Positions 25,001-47,478 of a DNA stretch of 64,000 bases are shown in pieces. The position numbers and the translations under genes were made by a program. The notes beneath the pieces were generated by a model. That model was not told the origin of the DNA and did no database searches. It was given only the letters and a program-made list of their open reading frames with translations. This DNA is from Paracyclopina nana (Eukaryota; Arthropoda; Copepoda; Cyclopoida; Cyclopettidae): contig JAGUCH010000006.1 in the NCBI GenBank assembly GCA_019096065.1, positions 5,972,001-6,036,000 on the forward strand, read 5' to 3'. Numbering within the stretch: the stretch's first letter is position 1; every line of letters begins with the position of its first letter.

Positions 25001-28000
25001 GTTTTGCCAATTTATTGAGTTTATCCAATTCCCGCCTCTTTTCCATCAATTTTTCATCAAATCCTTGCTCTTTGAAATATGTAGACATTTCTCGAAATTT
25101 AACATGCTTATTTTTAGGCCTTTCAGAAAATGCACATTTGGCTGCTTTTTTTCGACAAAAAATCGATTTTGTCTAAGCTAATGTTTTTGATTTCAGTTTG
25201 AGAGGGACAAAAAGTCAAAAGGAAATGATGCTTCTAACTCAGTTGCTCACACAATTGGTCTAGAAGAAGTCCTTAGCTCTCTATCAAGCTCTGAATTCAT
25301 GGATGAGCAGGTAAATATAATGTGACGTTCATCTGCGTTCTCTCTTATTAATTTTGGCGTCACTTCACGACATCGAAACACTGTGCAATCAAGGCCGAAA
25401 CTTCTTTCACAAAAGATTTTCCTTCTCTTCGTCTATTTTTTGCTCTAATGAAGATGAATGGTTATTCATTAAATGAACTGCATTTTTTGCACAAGTTCAA
25501 GCATCAGCTGATGTAGAGTTTTGTATAAGTGCGAAAAAACATCGTGGTTTGGACAATCTATTGGAGTTTTTCATCTAAATGGCTCTTTTTTCCAAAACGT
25601 TAGTGTTTGCCAAACCTGCTGAATTTAGTGAAATAACCAATCTTAATCGTGATAAATCTATTGAGATTTTGACCAACTAGAATTGGAAAAAAATAAAACA
25701 GTTTAGGGTGAAGAAGATGAGCATGAGATGAGTACGTAATGAGCCAACTGTAGAGTTCATCAAAAAAAACTCTAGAAATTTTGTCAAAGCTGTAGTGTTT
25801 TTGCCAAAACGGTAAAGCTTTCTACAAATATGTAGCGTTTTTGGCAAGATGTAGTGTTTTAGACAAAAAAGAAGAGCATTTGACAAAATATTGTTTTTTC
25901 CTAAATATTTAGCTTTTCAATAAACGTTTGCTAATACTTTAATTCAAGAAGAACAAAAAATGATTTTTGATTTTTACAAAAAAATACTGATTTTTTACAA
26001 AAAAATACTGAATATTGGGCATTTCAGCTAATCCGACTGTGCGGCCTCACTTGGTGTGACTTTGTTGACCTCGTGGACATTGAGAGGTCGGGTGGGTCAG
26101 GGCTTGCATGGTTGTCTCAGTCATCTCCGAGTAAATTCCAGCAGCTGAAGCAGGCTCAGCAAATTTATCAGCAGCAGCAGCAACAACAGCTGCTGCAATC
26201 TCCGAGGTCGAGGCCACGGCCTCCAATTCAAAAGGGAGCCTCAATCGACACAACTCAAACCACATTAGCGTCTAGCGAAGAGGACACCGAGGTTGGCGAC
26301 AGCCTCACTTCGCCGGTCTCCAATTTCAAGCCGGTCATCACGCGCGTGCGCCGGTCACGGCTCAAAAGAGCGCAGAGCGAGCGAGCGCCATCTTACGGCG
26401 CAGCCTCGCCCAGCCCAGCTACATCACCTGGTCGGTTATCACAACAGCAGCAGAAACAGCCTCTCAATGAAGCTGAGGCTGAAAATTGTGAGTCAAAAAT
26501 GAAAAGTCATACCATGCATGTAGAAAAGGTTTTTTTTAAAAAAAATTTAGAAATTATAGATTTTTGATGGAACTGTAGTTATTATGAAGAAATTATAGAC
26601 TTTTCAACAGAAAGTTGAGTTTTGAGGTTTGTTTGAAAAAAGTTTTGATGGAATTGTAGATTTTTTATGAAATTGTAGATTTTTTATGAAATTGTAGATT
26701 TTTTTATGAAATTGTAGATTTTTGATGAAATTGTAGATTTTTATGAAATTGTATAGTTTATGATAAAATTGTAGAATGTTTGATGAAGTAGTAGATTTAA
26801 GATGAAATGCCAGTTTTTTTTGAAGAAATTGTAGGTTTTTCCCGGTTTTTCTAAAAATGCTTTTCAGTTTTTTTTATTTTTTAACGGAAAATGAGCGCTG
26901 GAAAATTGTTGATTGGAAAATCTAGAGTTTTTATGGCGAATTACAAGTTTGTCATGAGGATGCTTTAATTGTTTGTCCTTTTTAGCCCCAGTCTCTCCTG
27001 AGGGCTCAGTGGAAGTCCCCGTGGACCTTCAGCAGCCTACATTAAAATCTCCAGCGAGAGGACCGAGGTTAAACCGAGGTCGGCCCATTCGGGGCAACTT
27101 GGTGCACTCCATGACCTTCACAGCCAAAGATGTTGACCCAACATCCCGTTTTTTAACGGGACGAGAGTCGTTATCACGAAATGAGACCAAACGGCGGGAA
27201 GCCGTGTGGGATTTGTTCCAGAGTGAAACTGCATTTCTATTGGACCATCTGATGGTCCTCAAACACGTGAGTAGATGGAGCTCGAAGATCGCTCTCATCT
27301 TCATTAAGCAAGGCACAAAAAAGCAAAGTAAGGCACTTGAGAAGCACATGTCTCATCCATTGCTGCACCAAATGAAAACAAACTGTGCAGATTCTCATCT
27401 TATGGCATGTTTCATGTCCTTGGCAATATTGTTTAAAATCCGAGGCCGATTTCTTGTGGTTGATTCCTTCTTGCTAAAAAGCTAGCAATAAAAGCTTCTT
27501 GGGTAACAGCCTTGATAGCTGAACTTGTTACCATAGTGATACATGCAGTTTTCAAATTGTCACAAAAAGCTAAGCAAGCCTCAAGAAAGCAAAGCAAACC
27601 TGCTCCATCACATCGAAAAAACAGCTTCTTTGCTTCAAATGTTGAGCAATGAACCAGTTTTGCTTTGCTTAGTTATGTGGTTGGCTTGGCTTGTTTGAGG
27701 TTTGAGAAAATATGAGATCATCTAGCAAATACTTTGTAATTATGGTTTTAGGACTGCTATCTATAGAGGCCAATTTTACCTTGCTAAATCTCATTAGCTT
27801 TTCTGCAAGGCGAAATCGACCTCAGGAAATCCGCCCAAGATTCTAACAAATCTGACGTGGACAGTTGCCATGACGTAATGGCCATACTCTCCAAATTTGT
27901 TGTGTATTCATGCAGTAATTACTGATAAATGAGCTTCCCTAGTGCCTTATTTTGCTTTCTTCTGCCTTGCTTAGCGAACATGAGAACAATCTTCGATCCA

Positions 28001-30670
28001 TTCTCAGCCGAAAAATAAACAGCCAATTTTTAGGTGTATATGGAGCCCTTGAAGAAAGCCCAAGTGGAGGGTTTTCTCATGTTTGCAGAGCCTGAGGTCT
28101 TGTTTGGCAATCTCGACGAGCTTTGCTGTGTAAGTAATTTGTCAATACACTTTATCATTATTACACACGATGTAATGAATTTGTGCAGGTGACCCATTCC
28201 TTCTGTAAGGAGTTCTTGCAAGGCTTGTTGACCCATTTGGACGGAGATGGTGACCTCAATGTCACTGAGCTGATGCGAAGGCTGTTCGAGAAGGGCAGCA
28301 AGGCCAGAATGTTGTCACAGGCTTACCACAGATATGCTCTCAACTACATCAACGCACTCAATTACCTTGAGAGCCTTCGCAGGCAAAACGACTTTTGTGA
28401 CTTTGAAAAGGTATGCTTATCTATTATTGTATGTTGACATTGCTCGAATGATCTCAGACTCTTTTTTGAACTTTGGCCACCATTTGTTGCAAAAATTAAG
28501 TAGAATTTGGCTCGAATCATCCCAGGCCTTAGATCTTGATTAAGAGCATTTCTCCCTAGTTTTGCTCCTACAATTTGATTAAAGCCAATTCTGGCTCGAA
28601 TAACCTGAGGCACCTATTCTTGGACACCTAACTGCCCAAACAAAGCTTGAAAGCATATTTTTTGCCATTTTTACCATAAGAGTGTCCAGAATCATGATCT
28701 GCTCTGTAAGTTGTATTTGGACTTCTAAGTAGGTTTTTTCGTTTCAGTGGTGCAATAAGGATGTTCGGTGTAAAAAGCTGCAATTAACTGACCTGCTCGT
28801 CTCACCAGTCCACCATATCATGAAGATTCCTCTGGTGATTCGCGAAATTGAGGCGCGAACTGACGACATCGAAGAAAAGGTTGTCATCACCAAAATCCAC
28901 GAGATGAAGGAGCACTCGCTGCGTAAGTGTATTTGTATCCTGCTCAAATACAATAACAACATGAATAGGCGTCCAAGGTCATGCGTTGGATCATTTTCAT
29001 GTTTTGCCGAAATGGGCTGTGCGGCCTTCCACGCGTCACTCCGCTCCGCTCGAAAAAAATGGCTTTTAAAAAGAATAGTAATTGCAGTTTTACTTGCCCT
29101 CCGTGCGTCAATCCGCTCCGCTCGAATTTTGAAAGGCTCAATTTTTCAATGGCATCCTTTTCAAATATTTTGGCAGGCGAGCTTGACGACAAAATGAAAT
29201 GGCTGAAGAACTTTGACAGGCTTCTGGAGATCCAGCGCAATATCGTGTGGCCATCAGTATTAGAAATGGACCCGAAACAATACTACCCAGAGTTCCTGAA
29301 GGCCGCCCTGTCAAAGCAGCCTTGCGAAAGGCTCATTGTGTCACCCAGGCGTCAAATCCTCATCGAAGGCCAACTCCTCATGTTCGAGGCTGGAAAGCCC
29401 ACAGAAATGTTCATCATCCTCTTTGATGATCTCCTCCTCATCACTCGAAAAAAGAAAGCACTTTCCAAAAAGGTACTGATCATGACTTTCCAAAAGCTCT
29501 ACTTTTCCTGCAATTCCACTTTTCTAAAAAATTCCCATTTCATTGTTTTGAAAAAAGAAAGCAATTTCATATGTGGTGTATTATGACTTTCCACAAACTT
29601 TTTAGAAAAAATCCAGCCATTTTTTTTATTTAAAAATGAAAGCACTGCCCAAAAAGGCACATATAATGACTTTCCTAACACAATAATAATGTTATCAATT
29701 TGAAACAAGAAAGCAGTTTCCAATGACTTTCCAAAAATTTACTGCTTCTATTAATGGAAAAAAGAAAATACTTTGTAATAAGGTGTTGTGGAATGACTTT
29801 CCAAAATACAACAATTATTAATGTTCAGCTTTCCAATCAACAAGTTTTAGAAAGCCTTCTTTTTCCCACTAAGAATAATGTGATGTACAGCTTCCTTTTC
29901 TGAATGCAAAAATGTCGATAAGAAAGGCTTTCCATATGGCTTCACTTTCATTTTTGCATGCTGAAATGAGTCTCACTAAAACATATATTGCATTGTGAAA
30001 GAGTTGTTTTGTCGACAAATTGTATACTTTGCTTCTGTAGCAGAAGTTGGTGATGTTCTAAAAATATACCTCATATAGTGATGTAGGTTCATAATGGCTT
30101 TCCTCCCATCTTCTTTTTTTCTTTTTGATTGAGTGAACCTTGATGTGACATTGCTTTCTCCTTTCTATAGAAGTCCAGCCTTGGTGAAAATTGGCCAGCA
30201 CCTGGAGTCCGGATGCACAGCACCATGTCAAGTGACGTCAGCATGAAATATGTTGTCCATAAGCAGCCTCTGTCACTCGATAGGTTCTTCATCCATGAGG
30301 TCAGCACATCCGAGGCTGCTCTTGCCAAATTGGACAATGCGTTCATCCTGATCTGCTTGAACAGGTTCCAGCAGATCATTTCCGTCCTCACCTTTCAAGC
30401 CGACTCTGAACAACTCAAAGTACGTATGATTGAGCATCATTGTTAAACTTTGCCTTGGACTTGGTAACATTGCAGAATAATTGGATACAAAAGCTTCGAG
30501 AGGCTCAAGAAATGTGGAAAAGGACGCTACAAACGACAGTTTTCAAAGACAGCCATTCATGTACGATGAATAACAACAACTCGATTGATTCGACAGAGTG
30601 CCAATATCCCAATTCCGGAGGCTCCCCACCTAACCGATCCACTTCCAGTGTGGTGCCCAACTTTTTGTAA
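8713..30670 (+). CDS. Rho guanine-nucleotide exchange factor, DH-PH (PLEKHG-type), about 20 exons
   Basis: Activates Rho-family GTPases by GDP/GTP exchange. Exons: about 8713-9017 (possible start ATG 8772), 9965-10499, 14351-14377, 15903-16003, 16043-16293, 17002-17249, about 21873-22211, 22926-23014, 23959-24337, 24609-24650, 24755-24825, 25197-25310, 26028-26487, 26986-27266, 28034-28129, 28189-28410, 28748-28922, 29177-29472, 30171-30419, 30476-30670. Phases match throughout (about 1471 residues), but the 5' edges at 8713 and 21873 and exons 14351 and 15903 are tentative. The N-terminal two thirds is Ser/Pro-rich and disordered, with poly-E (16043) and poly-Q (26028). DH runs from TKRREAVWDLFQSE (about residue 1035) through QLTDLLVSPVHHI to about 1225; PH follows (PCERLIVSPRRQ, EMFIILFDDLLLITRKKK) and ends at NNWIQKLREAQEMW. 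Exact PLEKHG subfamily is unresolved. Confidence 0.9.
10500..14350. other. RhoGEF intron, 3.85 kb
   Basis: AT-rich intron between exons ending at 10499 and starting at 14351. Beyond simple A/T runs and one GTGTTCATCTAT tag (11618), no exon, RNA gene or clear repeat was seen. Confidence 0.4.
14378..15902. other. RhoGEF intron with CpG-rich islands
   Basis: The half near 15250-15320 is CpG-rich (GGCCTTTGCGGCC, GAGGCCGCGCG), and 15455-15600 has a CRE (TGTGACGTCACT) followed by GTCCGAGTCGGGG. A GACGAGCGCGCGCTCG palindrome lies near 15787. It could be an internal promoter or alternative 5' exon; no open frame with clean splice sites was found that would add coding sequence. Confidence 0.35.
17250..20315. 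other. RhoGEF intron ending at an internal promoter region
   Basis: About 3 kb of AT-rich intron without recognisable exons. The last 200 bp before 20316 is less AT-rich, contains CCACTGTG (20275-20282) and is the likely promoter/leader of the internal first exon. Confidence 0.35.
20316..20376 (+). CDS. Alternative first exon of the RhoGEF gene
   Basis: ATG at 20316 in a favourable context (GCGCCATGT) opens MSASPDTQEDWDKQFELFFN and ends at a GT donor (CAACG|GTAAGG) in phase 1. The upstream exon ending at 17249 also ends in phase 1, so both could splice to the same downstream exon (about 21873). There is no good acceptor just before the ATG. This suggests a second promoter yielding a shorter protein of about 1020 residues lacking the first six exons. 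Confidence 0.5.
21058..21217. repeat. Hairpin MITE, 160 bp, TAT target duplication
   Basis: Near-perfect inverted repeat: the first ~57 bp starting AGGGCGTTCTCATATTGG is the exact reverse complement of the end, and arms continue imperfectly to a short central loop. TAT flanks both ends (21055-21057, 21218-21220). No coding capacity; a non-autonomous DNA transposon in a RhoGEF intron. The near identity of the arms suggests a recent insertion. Confidence 0.85.
22280..22620 (+). repeat. 20-bp minisatellite in RhoGEF intron
   Basis: Unit TCTTTTTGAGACTTGCTAAG. About nine units are perfect from 22280 to 22459, then roughly seven degenerate with point changes (e.g. AGTATTTTTGAG) until about 22620. 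The gradient from perfect to degenerate implies recent expansion at the 5' side. It starts about 70 bp after the exon ending at 22211. Confidence 0.95.
23285..23452. repeat. Hairpin MITE, 168 bp, TTT target duplication
   Basis: Inverted repeat whose ends read GGCTTAGTCTTTCGCAAG and its exact complement; arms of about 50 bp are identical and contain nested TATTTAAATA palindromes. TTT occurs on both sides. No coding capacity. The family differs from the 21058 element. Confidence 0.85.
26560..26835 (+). repeat. Tandem GAAATTGTAGATTTTT repeats in RhoGEF intron
   Basis: About ten imperfect copies of an 18-20 bp unit around GAAATTGTAGATTTTT occur in the intron between exons ending at 26487 and starting at 26986. 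Length variation in the T run suggests slippage. Confidence 0.75.
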
Positions 30671-30684
30671 CTCGGTCCCTACCA

Positions 30685-30897
30685 ACCATATCCGGATCTG
30701 CTTGAACAGGTTCAAGCAGATCATTTCCGTCCTCTTGTTACAAGCTGATTCTGAACAACTCAAAGTACGTTTAATTGGGGATCATTGTGCAACTGAGCTA
30801 ATAGATTGGTATCATTTCAGGATAATTGGATACGAAAGCTTCAAAAGACCCAAGAAATGTGGAACAAGACCCAACAAATGATGATTTTCAAAAACAG
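30685..30897 (+). pseudogene. Partial tandem duplication of the RhoGEF 3' end
   Basis: Copies 30345-30560: the second half of the penultimate exon, its intron and the start of the last exon. The copied exon frame stays open (ICLNRFKQIISV ... ADSEQLK), the GTACGT donor and TTTCAG acceptor are kept, and the next exon reads DNWIRKLQKTQEMW before a TAG at about 30897. The breakpoint lies inside the exon, so there is no upstream acceptor and the copy cannot be spliced in the ordinary way. It starts 15 bp after the real stop codon. Confidence 0.8.
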
Positions 30898-31453
30898 CCA
30901 TTCATTACCATATCAATAGATGAGTCATTCACCACTGAATGGCATACTTTACATAGTCTCAACCCCACGAACCCCACCAGCTAAATACAACATGAAAACA
31001 TATTCATTTACAACGAAAAATCTTTCATAACAAAGATTATTCACTAAGGGACTCACGCTTAAAATGATAATTAGTCGGATCTCTTAGTTTCCTTCTGCTG
31101 CTGAATTTGTGCATTTTACTATATAGAATATTGAGTGTCATGACTACCTGTGCCAATTGTGAAAAAAGACAATGTTTATTGCTAGCATTTAAAGAAGAAA
31201 GAAAAAACATATACGATACATATACACTATATGAAAAACAATTAGAGAGAGATTCTTATGACATAGTGATAACCAGCTATATAAATATACTTGTCCATTG
31301 GAAAAGTTGCAGAAAAACCTTTTTTTGTGCCAAATTCTGGAAAAGTATGATTACGAGACCAGTTTATATTCAGCCTTTATCAGTATTTAATGCGCGCTCA
31401 CTCTTGTACGGCAAATTGAGTGTCAGAATCAATTTCTATTTATTGGTGGCAAC

Positions 31454-32250
31454 ATGAGGTGGAGTAGAGTCAAGCTAATTTTGGTGGCCTTTTTGCCATT
31501 TATTCTTGGTGGCCTTTGCCAGGACTACTTGAATACTACCATTTTATCCAGACGCAAAAGGTTCATTGACAGGGTCGACTTTGAAAAAGTGAGAGTGGCA
31601 GTCATAGATCCTACCACCTTATCCAACCAAATTTCTGCAACCTTAATGATCCATACCTTCTTGGCAGCCGGATGGACAATAGGCGGTGAGAGAATTTGAA
31701 GAAAATCTTGTGGAAAATAAAATTGAGCCTTCATACCTCAACCTCAATTTTAACAGCATTAATTGTAAAATGTGATTATGTAGGTGTGGCATATGAAACC
31801 GTTTTAAGCCTGGATTTGGAGCCTGACACCAGAAAGCTGATCACTTCCAGCCTGGATCATTTGATGGAACCATCCAATCTGTGCATCAATATAGGAAGAA
31901 ACTTACGGAATGCTTTCTTTGGCCTCACTGGCAGGATCATCTTCCACATTTTCACCAATCCTACTGCCACCGTTAAAGAATTCCAGACTTTCACCGTTAA
32001 AGAGCATGTGGATCGATGGTTGAGTGACAGTTTCCTCAACTCTTTTATTGGACGTTTCTGGTATGAATTGGGCTCTTTGTCCATTGGCATGGCTACTCTG
32101 TACATCATTGGACATACAAGCAGAAATCAGCCTCTTTTGCCTGGTAAAGTGAAAGCCAAAAGAGAGGCCTCATTTCTTGATGATGGCCAATCCATTGAAG
32201 AGGGCTTCCAAAATGTGCTCACCAACCTGATGAGCAATCTTTCATATTGA
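31454..32250 (+). CDS. Secreted protein with furin-like site, orphan (2 exons)
   Basis: Exons 31454-31685 and 31784-32250 join in phase 1 (ATAGGCG|GTGAGA ... TATGTAG|GTGTGG) to 232 residues. MRWSRVKLILVAFLPFILGG is a clear signal peptide. Soon after comes an N-glycosylation site (NTT) and SRRKRF, a furin-type cleavage site near residue 36. The mature part has two moderately hydrophobic stretches (TLMIHTFLAAGWTIGG, SLSIGMATLYIIGH) and only one cysteine (SNLCIN), so it is not a disulfide-rich protein. I do not recognise the family. The AATAAA at 32271 sits 21 bp after the stop. It lies between the 3' ends of two genes that both show terminal duplications. Confidence 0.75.
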
Positions 32251-32270
32251 ATTGCTAAGCTGTCATGGCC

Positions 32271-32276
32271 AATAAA
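32271..32276 (+). promoter_or_regulatory. Poly(A) signal of the secreted orphan gene
   Basis: AATAAA 21 bp downstream of the stop at 32250. Confidence 0.65.
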
Positions 32277-32880
32277 GATACACGAGTGAAAATTGCACAA
32301 TTAGCCTTAAACTTGATTTTTGATAACTTTTATGTGTGTCACAATAGAAACTGGTAAGAGATTAGAGCCTTTTTATCATAGCCAACCTGTCAATCAAGAG
32401 AAAACTCTCTCACTTCAAATTAAATTTGGAAATTTGGCATTGAAATGCACACATTTCATTTTGAGATGAAAACTTGTGGTTGTTTTTATTGCTTCATCAA
32501 AATTTGTACACTAACAATGCTAGTAATAATAATGATTTGTTTGAGCATTTTGAGAGAGAGAGAATTGGGTAGAAAACGAAAAAAGGGGAAATGCTCACAC
32601 AATAGTTTTGTAGTCGATATGCAATTTTTGTTTGGTGGGAATCATTACAAAAGAAATGTAATCAAGAATGTAATGTCTTTTGGGCTAAACATCAATGTCA
32701 TGTGTGTTTAATACTACTTGCGAGAAAGATCTATATGTACACAGTAATCAAGTTGCATAGGCTACTACTTCCATAGTAATAATAATATCACATTTGGGAT
32801 CTATCTCTCTTTGTTCAAATCCGGTTAATGATATATAATAATAGATTGATATTGAAATTCCATTGACGCACATTGATACA
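32277..32880. other. Spacer between convergent genes
   Basis: AT-rich, contains short direct GA and AATAAT runs; no coding sequence or RNA gene seen. A minus-strand AATAAA near 32485-32490 could serve Su(H) transcripts that read through the duplicated last exon. Confidence 0.35.
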
Positions 32881-32882
32881 CA

Positions 32883-33215
32883 TATTGATGAAACATCGAA
32901 ACTTGAGGTCACATGACAGGTTGCAGTTGATGAGCCCACTGCTCATGGTGGCCTCGGTGCTGCACTAAGATACCCACATGGATCATCGAATGTGTCATCG
33001 ATCGCATGTCGTTGTTTGTGAGCTGGCAAAGGGATTCTGGCATGGGATCGAGGGTGAAAGTGAGTGAGAGGCCAGTGGCATTGAAGACACCATCATTCCG
33101 GATGAGGCTGACAGGAACTTGGATGGGCTGTCGAACCCAATGCCAGCCGTTGTGTGACTGCGAAATGTCGTTCTCGACACAAAGCATGGCCTCGAGTTGT
33201 GGGCACATATACTAA
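32883..33215 (-). pseudogene. Duplicated 3' part of the Su(H) last exon
   Basis: An about 330-bp tandem copy abuts the true last exon. The reading frame is open for about 99 codons and aligns without gaps to the real C-terminus: NGWHWVRQP is exact, then QVPVSL(I/V)RNDGV, ATGL, and a shared LQPVM or QQPVM end followed by the stop. Even the flank after the stop matches (GGTCACATGA on the plus strand in both). Roughly two thirds of residues are identical. It lacks an upstream acceptor and the conserved MYRC and VVPDIS residues are altered, so it is either a decaying copy or an alternative tail. Confidence 0.8.
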
Positions 33216-33235
33216 TGAAACATCTAGACTCGGGG

Positions 33236-44708
<11,473 letters not shown>

Positions 44709-45070
44709 CTTATTGTGCATGCTCTTACGGAGCGCCACAATTTTCCGCCCAAGCAAACTAGGGAACTTTTCGATTCACTTTTTACAATCTCTGCCTTAAT
44801 TCCAAAAAACGTCCGCTCAGTTCCGAGTCTGGATTGGAAGTGTTCAAGTTGTTCCAAAACGTTCCCACGCTGGCGACTTTGGAACCCACGCACTCTAGGT
44901 TGTTCCCGAGCTGCAATAGATGCGCGCCTGTGCGTCCACTGTGCAGGTGCCGCCAAAGCCGCCCCAACTCCCGAGCTACTACTCCTATGGAATGCAATGG
45001 CAGATGAGGAGGAAAAGCAGATGATGCTCTCTCCCAAAGGACGCGGAAGTACAAGCGTGCTTTTCACATG
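44709..45070 (-). promoter_or_regulatory. Probable 5' leader / promoter of the long Su(H) transcript
   Basis: CpG content rises just upstream of ATG 44708 (e.g. GCGCGCC, CCCACGC, GACGCGG). The region contains a CSL site (44862-44869) and a CCACTGTG word (44936-44943). ATG 44708 has a good context (AAGATGG); an in-frame ATG lies four codons upstream. Confidence 0.4.
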
Positions 45071-45293
45071 TGACCAGTGTGCTAGGGTATTGATGATGTC
45101 AGGTCAGCTGCTCTACTTTTCACGCCCCCTGTGCTTCTCCTCTGCTCAAATACTCACAAAATCCAGCATCGTTGTCTAGCTTTTCCCAGGCTTTTAAAAG
45201 GACAAATGTCCACCTATAATTTTGACGGACTTCTCAGTTTTGACAAATAAATTTTCGGACGAAGAAACTTGATGCAGGCAATCTCACAATTGA

Positions 45294-45973
45294 TGTGACT
45301 TGGTATGCTCGGCCAAGATTTGGGCTCACTCTTGGCCATTGAAGTTGCGCGGCAAAGCAAAAAGTTGGCTTTTGCCCAGATCTTCATAGATGAACATCGA
45401 ATGAGCTTTTGCGTTTTTAACTGGATTAATCAATCAAGAGCGGCGGCAGATGATGATGCTTTTTGGCGTCGGTGGATAACATACCAACAAAAGCACTGAG
45501 GGCAAAAACAGAGCCGAAAAAAAGGCCAAGCCTAAACAGCTTTTTCTGCGCCTTTTTCCCCCCCCCTGTGAGCAGCAACAAGCTTTAGCAGGGTCCAGTT
45601 TTAAAGCTCACTGATGTTGAAGATAAAGCCGTGGGATAAAAGTTTCCCGCGAAAAAAAAAGACTGCATGTCAACAAAGCCTGTTGATTTAGCTGCACAAA
45701 AAAAATGCTTAGTGCTACCAGCTATAATGACAATAATGAATTGGAAGCATAACAGGTAATTGAAGGCATAAGCCTAAAGTCTTTGAGGATGTGCCTGTAG
45801 GCAATTCCTGTAGACACAAACACTTGTTGCAGCAACTTGAGCAGCGCAAACCAACAAATTGCAAGCGACGTTCATCTATGGAAATCTGTACACAAGCCAA
45901 TTTTTTGCTTTGACGCACAATTCTAATGCCAAGGAGTGATAACAAAACTCCTGAAAGCATACCAAGTCACATA
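45294..45973. repeat. Foldback element, about 680 bp
   Basis: Arms of about 125 bp at 45294-45420 and (inverted) 45840-45973 both start TGTGACTTGGTATGC from the outside, include GCAAAGCAAAAA or close variants and end in TAGATGAAC-type tags. Translations of the two arms share VARQSKKLA or VRQSKKLA and the IDEH/IDER end, confirming homology. The centre has no coding sequence. Confidence 0.7.
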
Positions 45974-47315
45974 GATTGTAAAACTGACTGCTCCTAATTT
46001 GTTTGACTTTTGATTAACTTTGTCTCCAAAAAGAGCCAATACTTTTTTACCTTCAATAGACGCCTTTGTATTTTTGACTAATTAAGTATTTGTTTTTTAA
46101 ATATTCTTACAGATGAGCAGGGTATGATTGATAATAGTTATATTTACTGTGTTGACCCCAAATTGCACCAATTCAAAGCAAAGAAGACTTGGATGCCATT
46201 TTTAAGACAAAGGCAACTTTAACATCAACTTTTATGGCACCACACTATCAAATGCATTACTTCTTCTTTTATTCGGAAATGGCATGAAAAAAATCCTCTC
46301 ATTTATTGGGGCCAACTTCAAAGTGCAACACCATGAAAACTCTGAACAGAGGATCGGCTCTTTTTCGATGCACGACCAAAAAAATTGCTAAAAAACAACA
46401 ACGCTTGATTGACCCTGAAAGGAAAATCACTGATGAAGCTTGATGGCATTTTTTGATGAGAGGAATTAGTTTTGGCTTAAAAAAGTGACTTCATCACGCG
46501 ATAATTCCAATTTCTTCTTGGAAGAAAAACTAAGAAGAAGAGGACCAAGAAAATTTCCCACGCCCAGTTAACAGCGGCACTTATATGGTTGGTTGGCCAG
46601 ACTCTGAAATTACACAGGCAAAATCATCAAGCCTAAAATGTGCCCTAAATGGCAAACTCTGGTAGCTCTGCTCAAAATGGCGTTTTTCCTTAAGGAGAAA
46701 TATTTTGACCGCATCGTTTTGGCTTTAGTCAAGGTTCCTACAAAAATTGTCATGTTTCTATACATTAGTCAAAACAAGGTTTAGGTTTTCAGGACAAAAA
46801 GTCGTAAGTAAATAAAAAGGTAAGGTAGCGCCACCTATTGACTTTTCTATGAAGTGTGGCTTCTTCATCCATCCATTTTATTGGCTTTTTAAAGTGCTTT
46901 TGGCTTTAAATTGAGTTTTTTTTGCTTGTTAAGAGATTTTGGCATTTTTAAGAGCTTTTGACTTTTTTTAAAAGGTTTTGACTATTTTGCGGAAAATTCA
47001 CCCAAACCTTGGTTATCTTTGCTATGGGCCAAAACAAGCAAAAAAAATATTTAACCCATTTGCCAATAGTGAACTGTAAATGATAGCCTGAAGAAATATT
47101 TACAGTGCAACACATAACTGAATCTGATTGAAGGAAATTTATTATTATTTGGCTTGGTCCAATGCGATCAGTTTTTCTACAATATATATAGCATATAAGA
47201 AATGATGATAGATACGTATTTTCTGAAGTGATGAATGGATTTTGGAGCCAAGTTTACAACTGATGATCATGATGATGGTGGTGGTACACAACAGCAGTCA
47301 TCATTATTATTAGCT

Positions 47316-47478
47316 CTATAAGAAATCCAATTTTTCTTGGACTTTCTGTGATCCAGCATATCGTGGGAAATACGATTGGTCAAGAAGATGTGCAGGCAAT
47401 TTATTCTCCATTTGCCAATTGGCAGTTGCTCTGGCACTCACACATGTGAGAACAGCCAAGACGAAGGCGTTCAAATCC
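47316..47478 (-). CDS. Possible last exon of a small secreted peptide gene
   Basis: A good acceptor (TTTTGTTGAACAG) precedes an open frame that reads LNAFVLAVLTCVSARA, which looks like a signal peptide core, then about 38 residues ending QEKLDFL and a stop. A minus-strand AATAAA lies near 47140. The first exon with the start codon was not identified (it would have to end in phase 2). No family recognised. Confidence 0.25.

Noticed and set aside
31107..31453. Frame of 116 codons upstream of the secreted orphan
   Set aside because: Different frame, AT-rich codons, ends at the real start; probably 5' flank.
44715..45179. Plus-strand open frame of 154 codons opposite the Su(H) first exon
   Set aside because: It is antisense to a phase-consistent exon and its GC-rich leader; no splice or start context, and the composition comes from CpG content.
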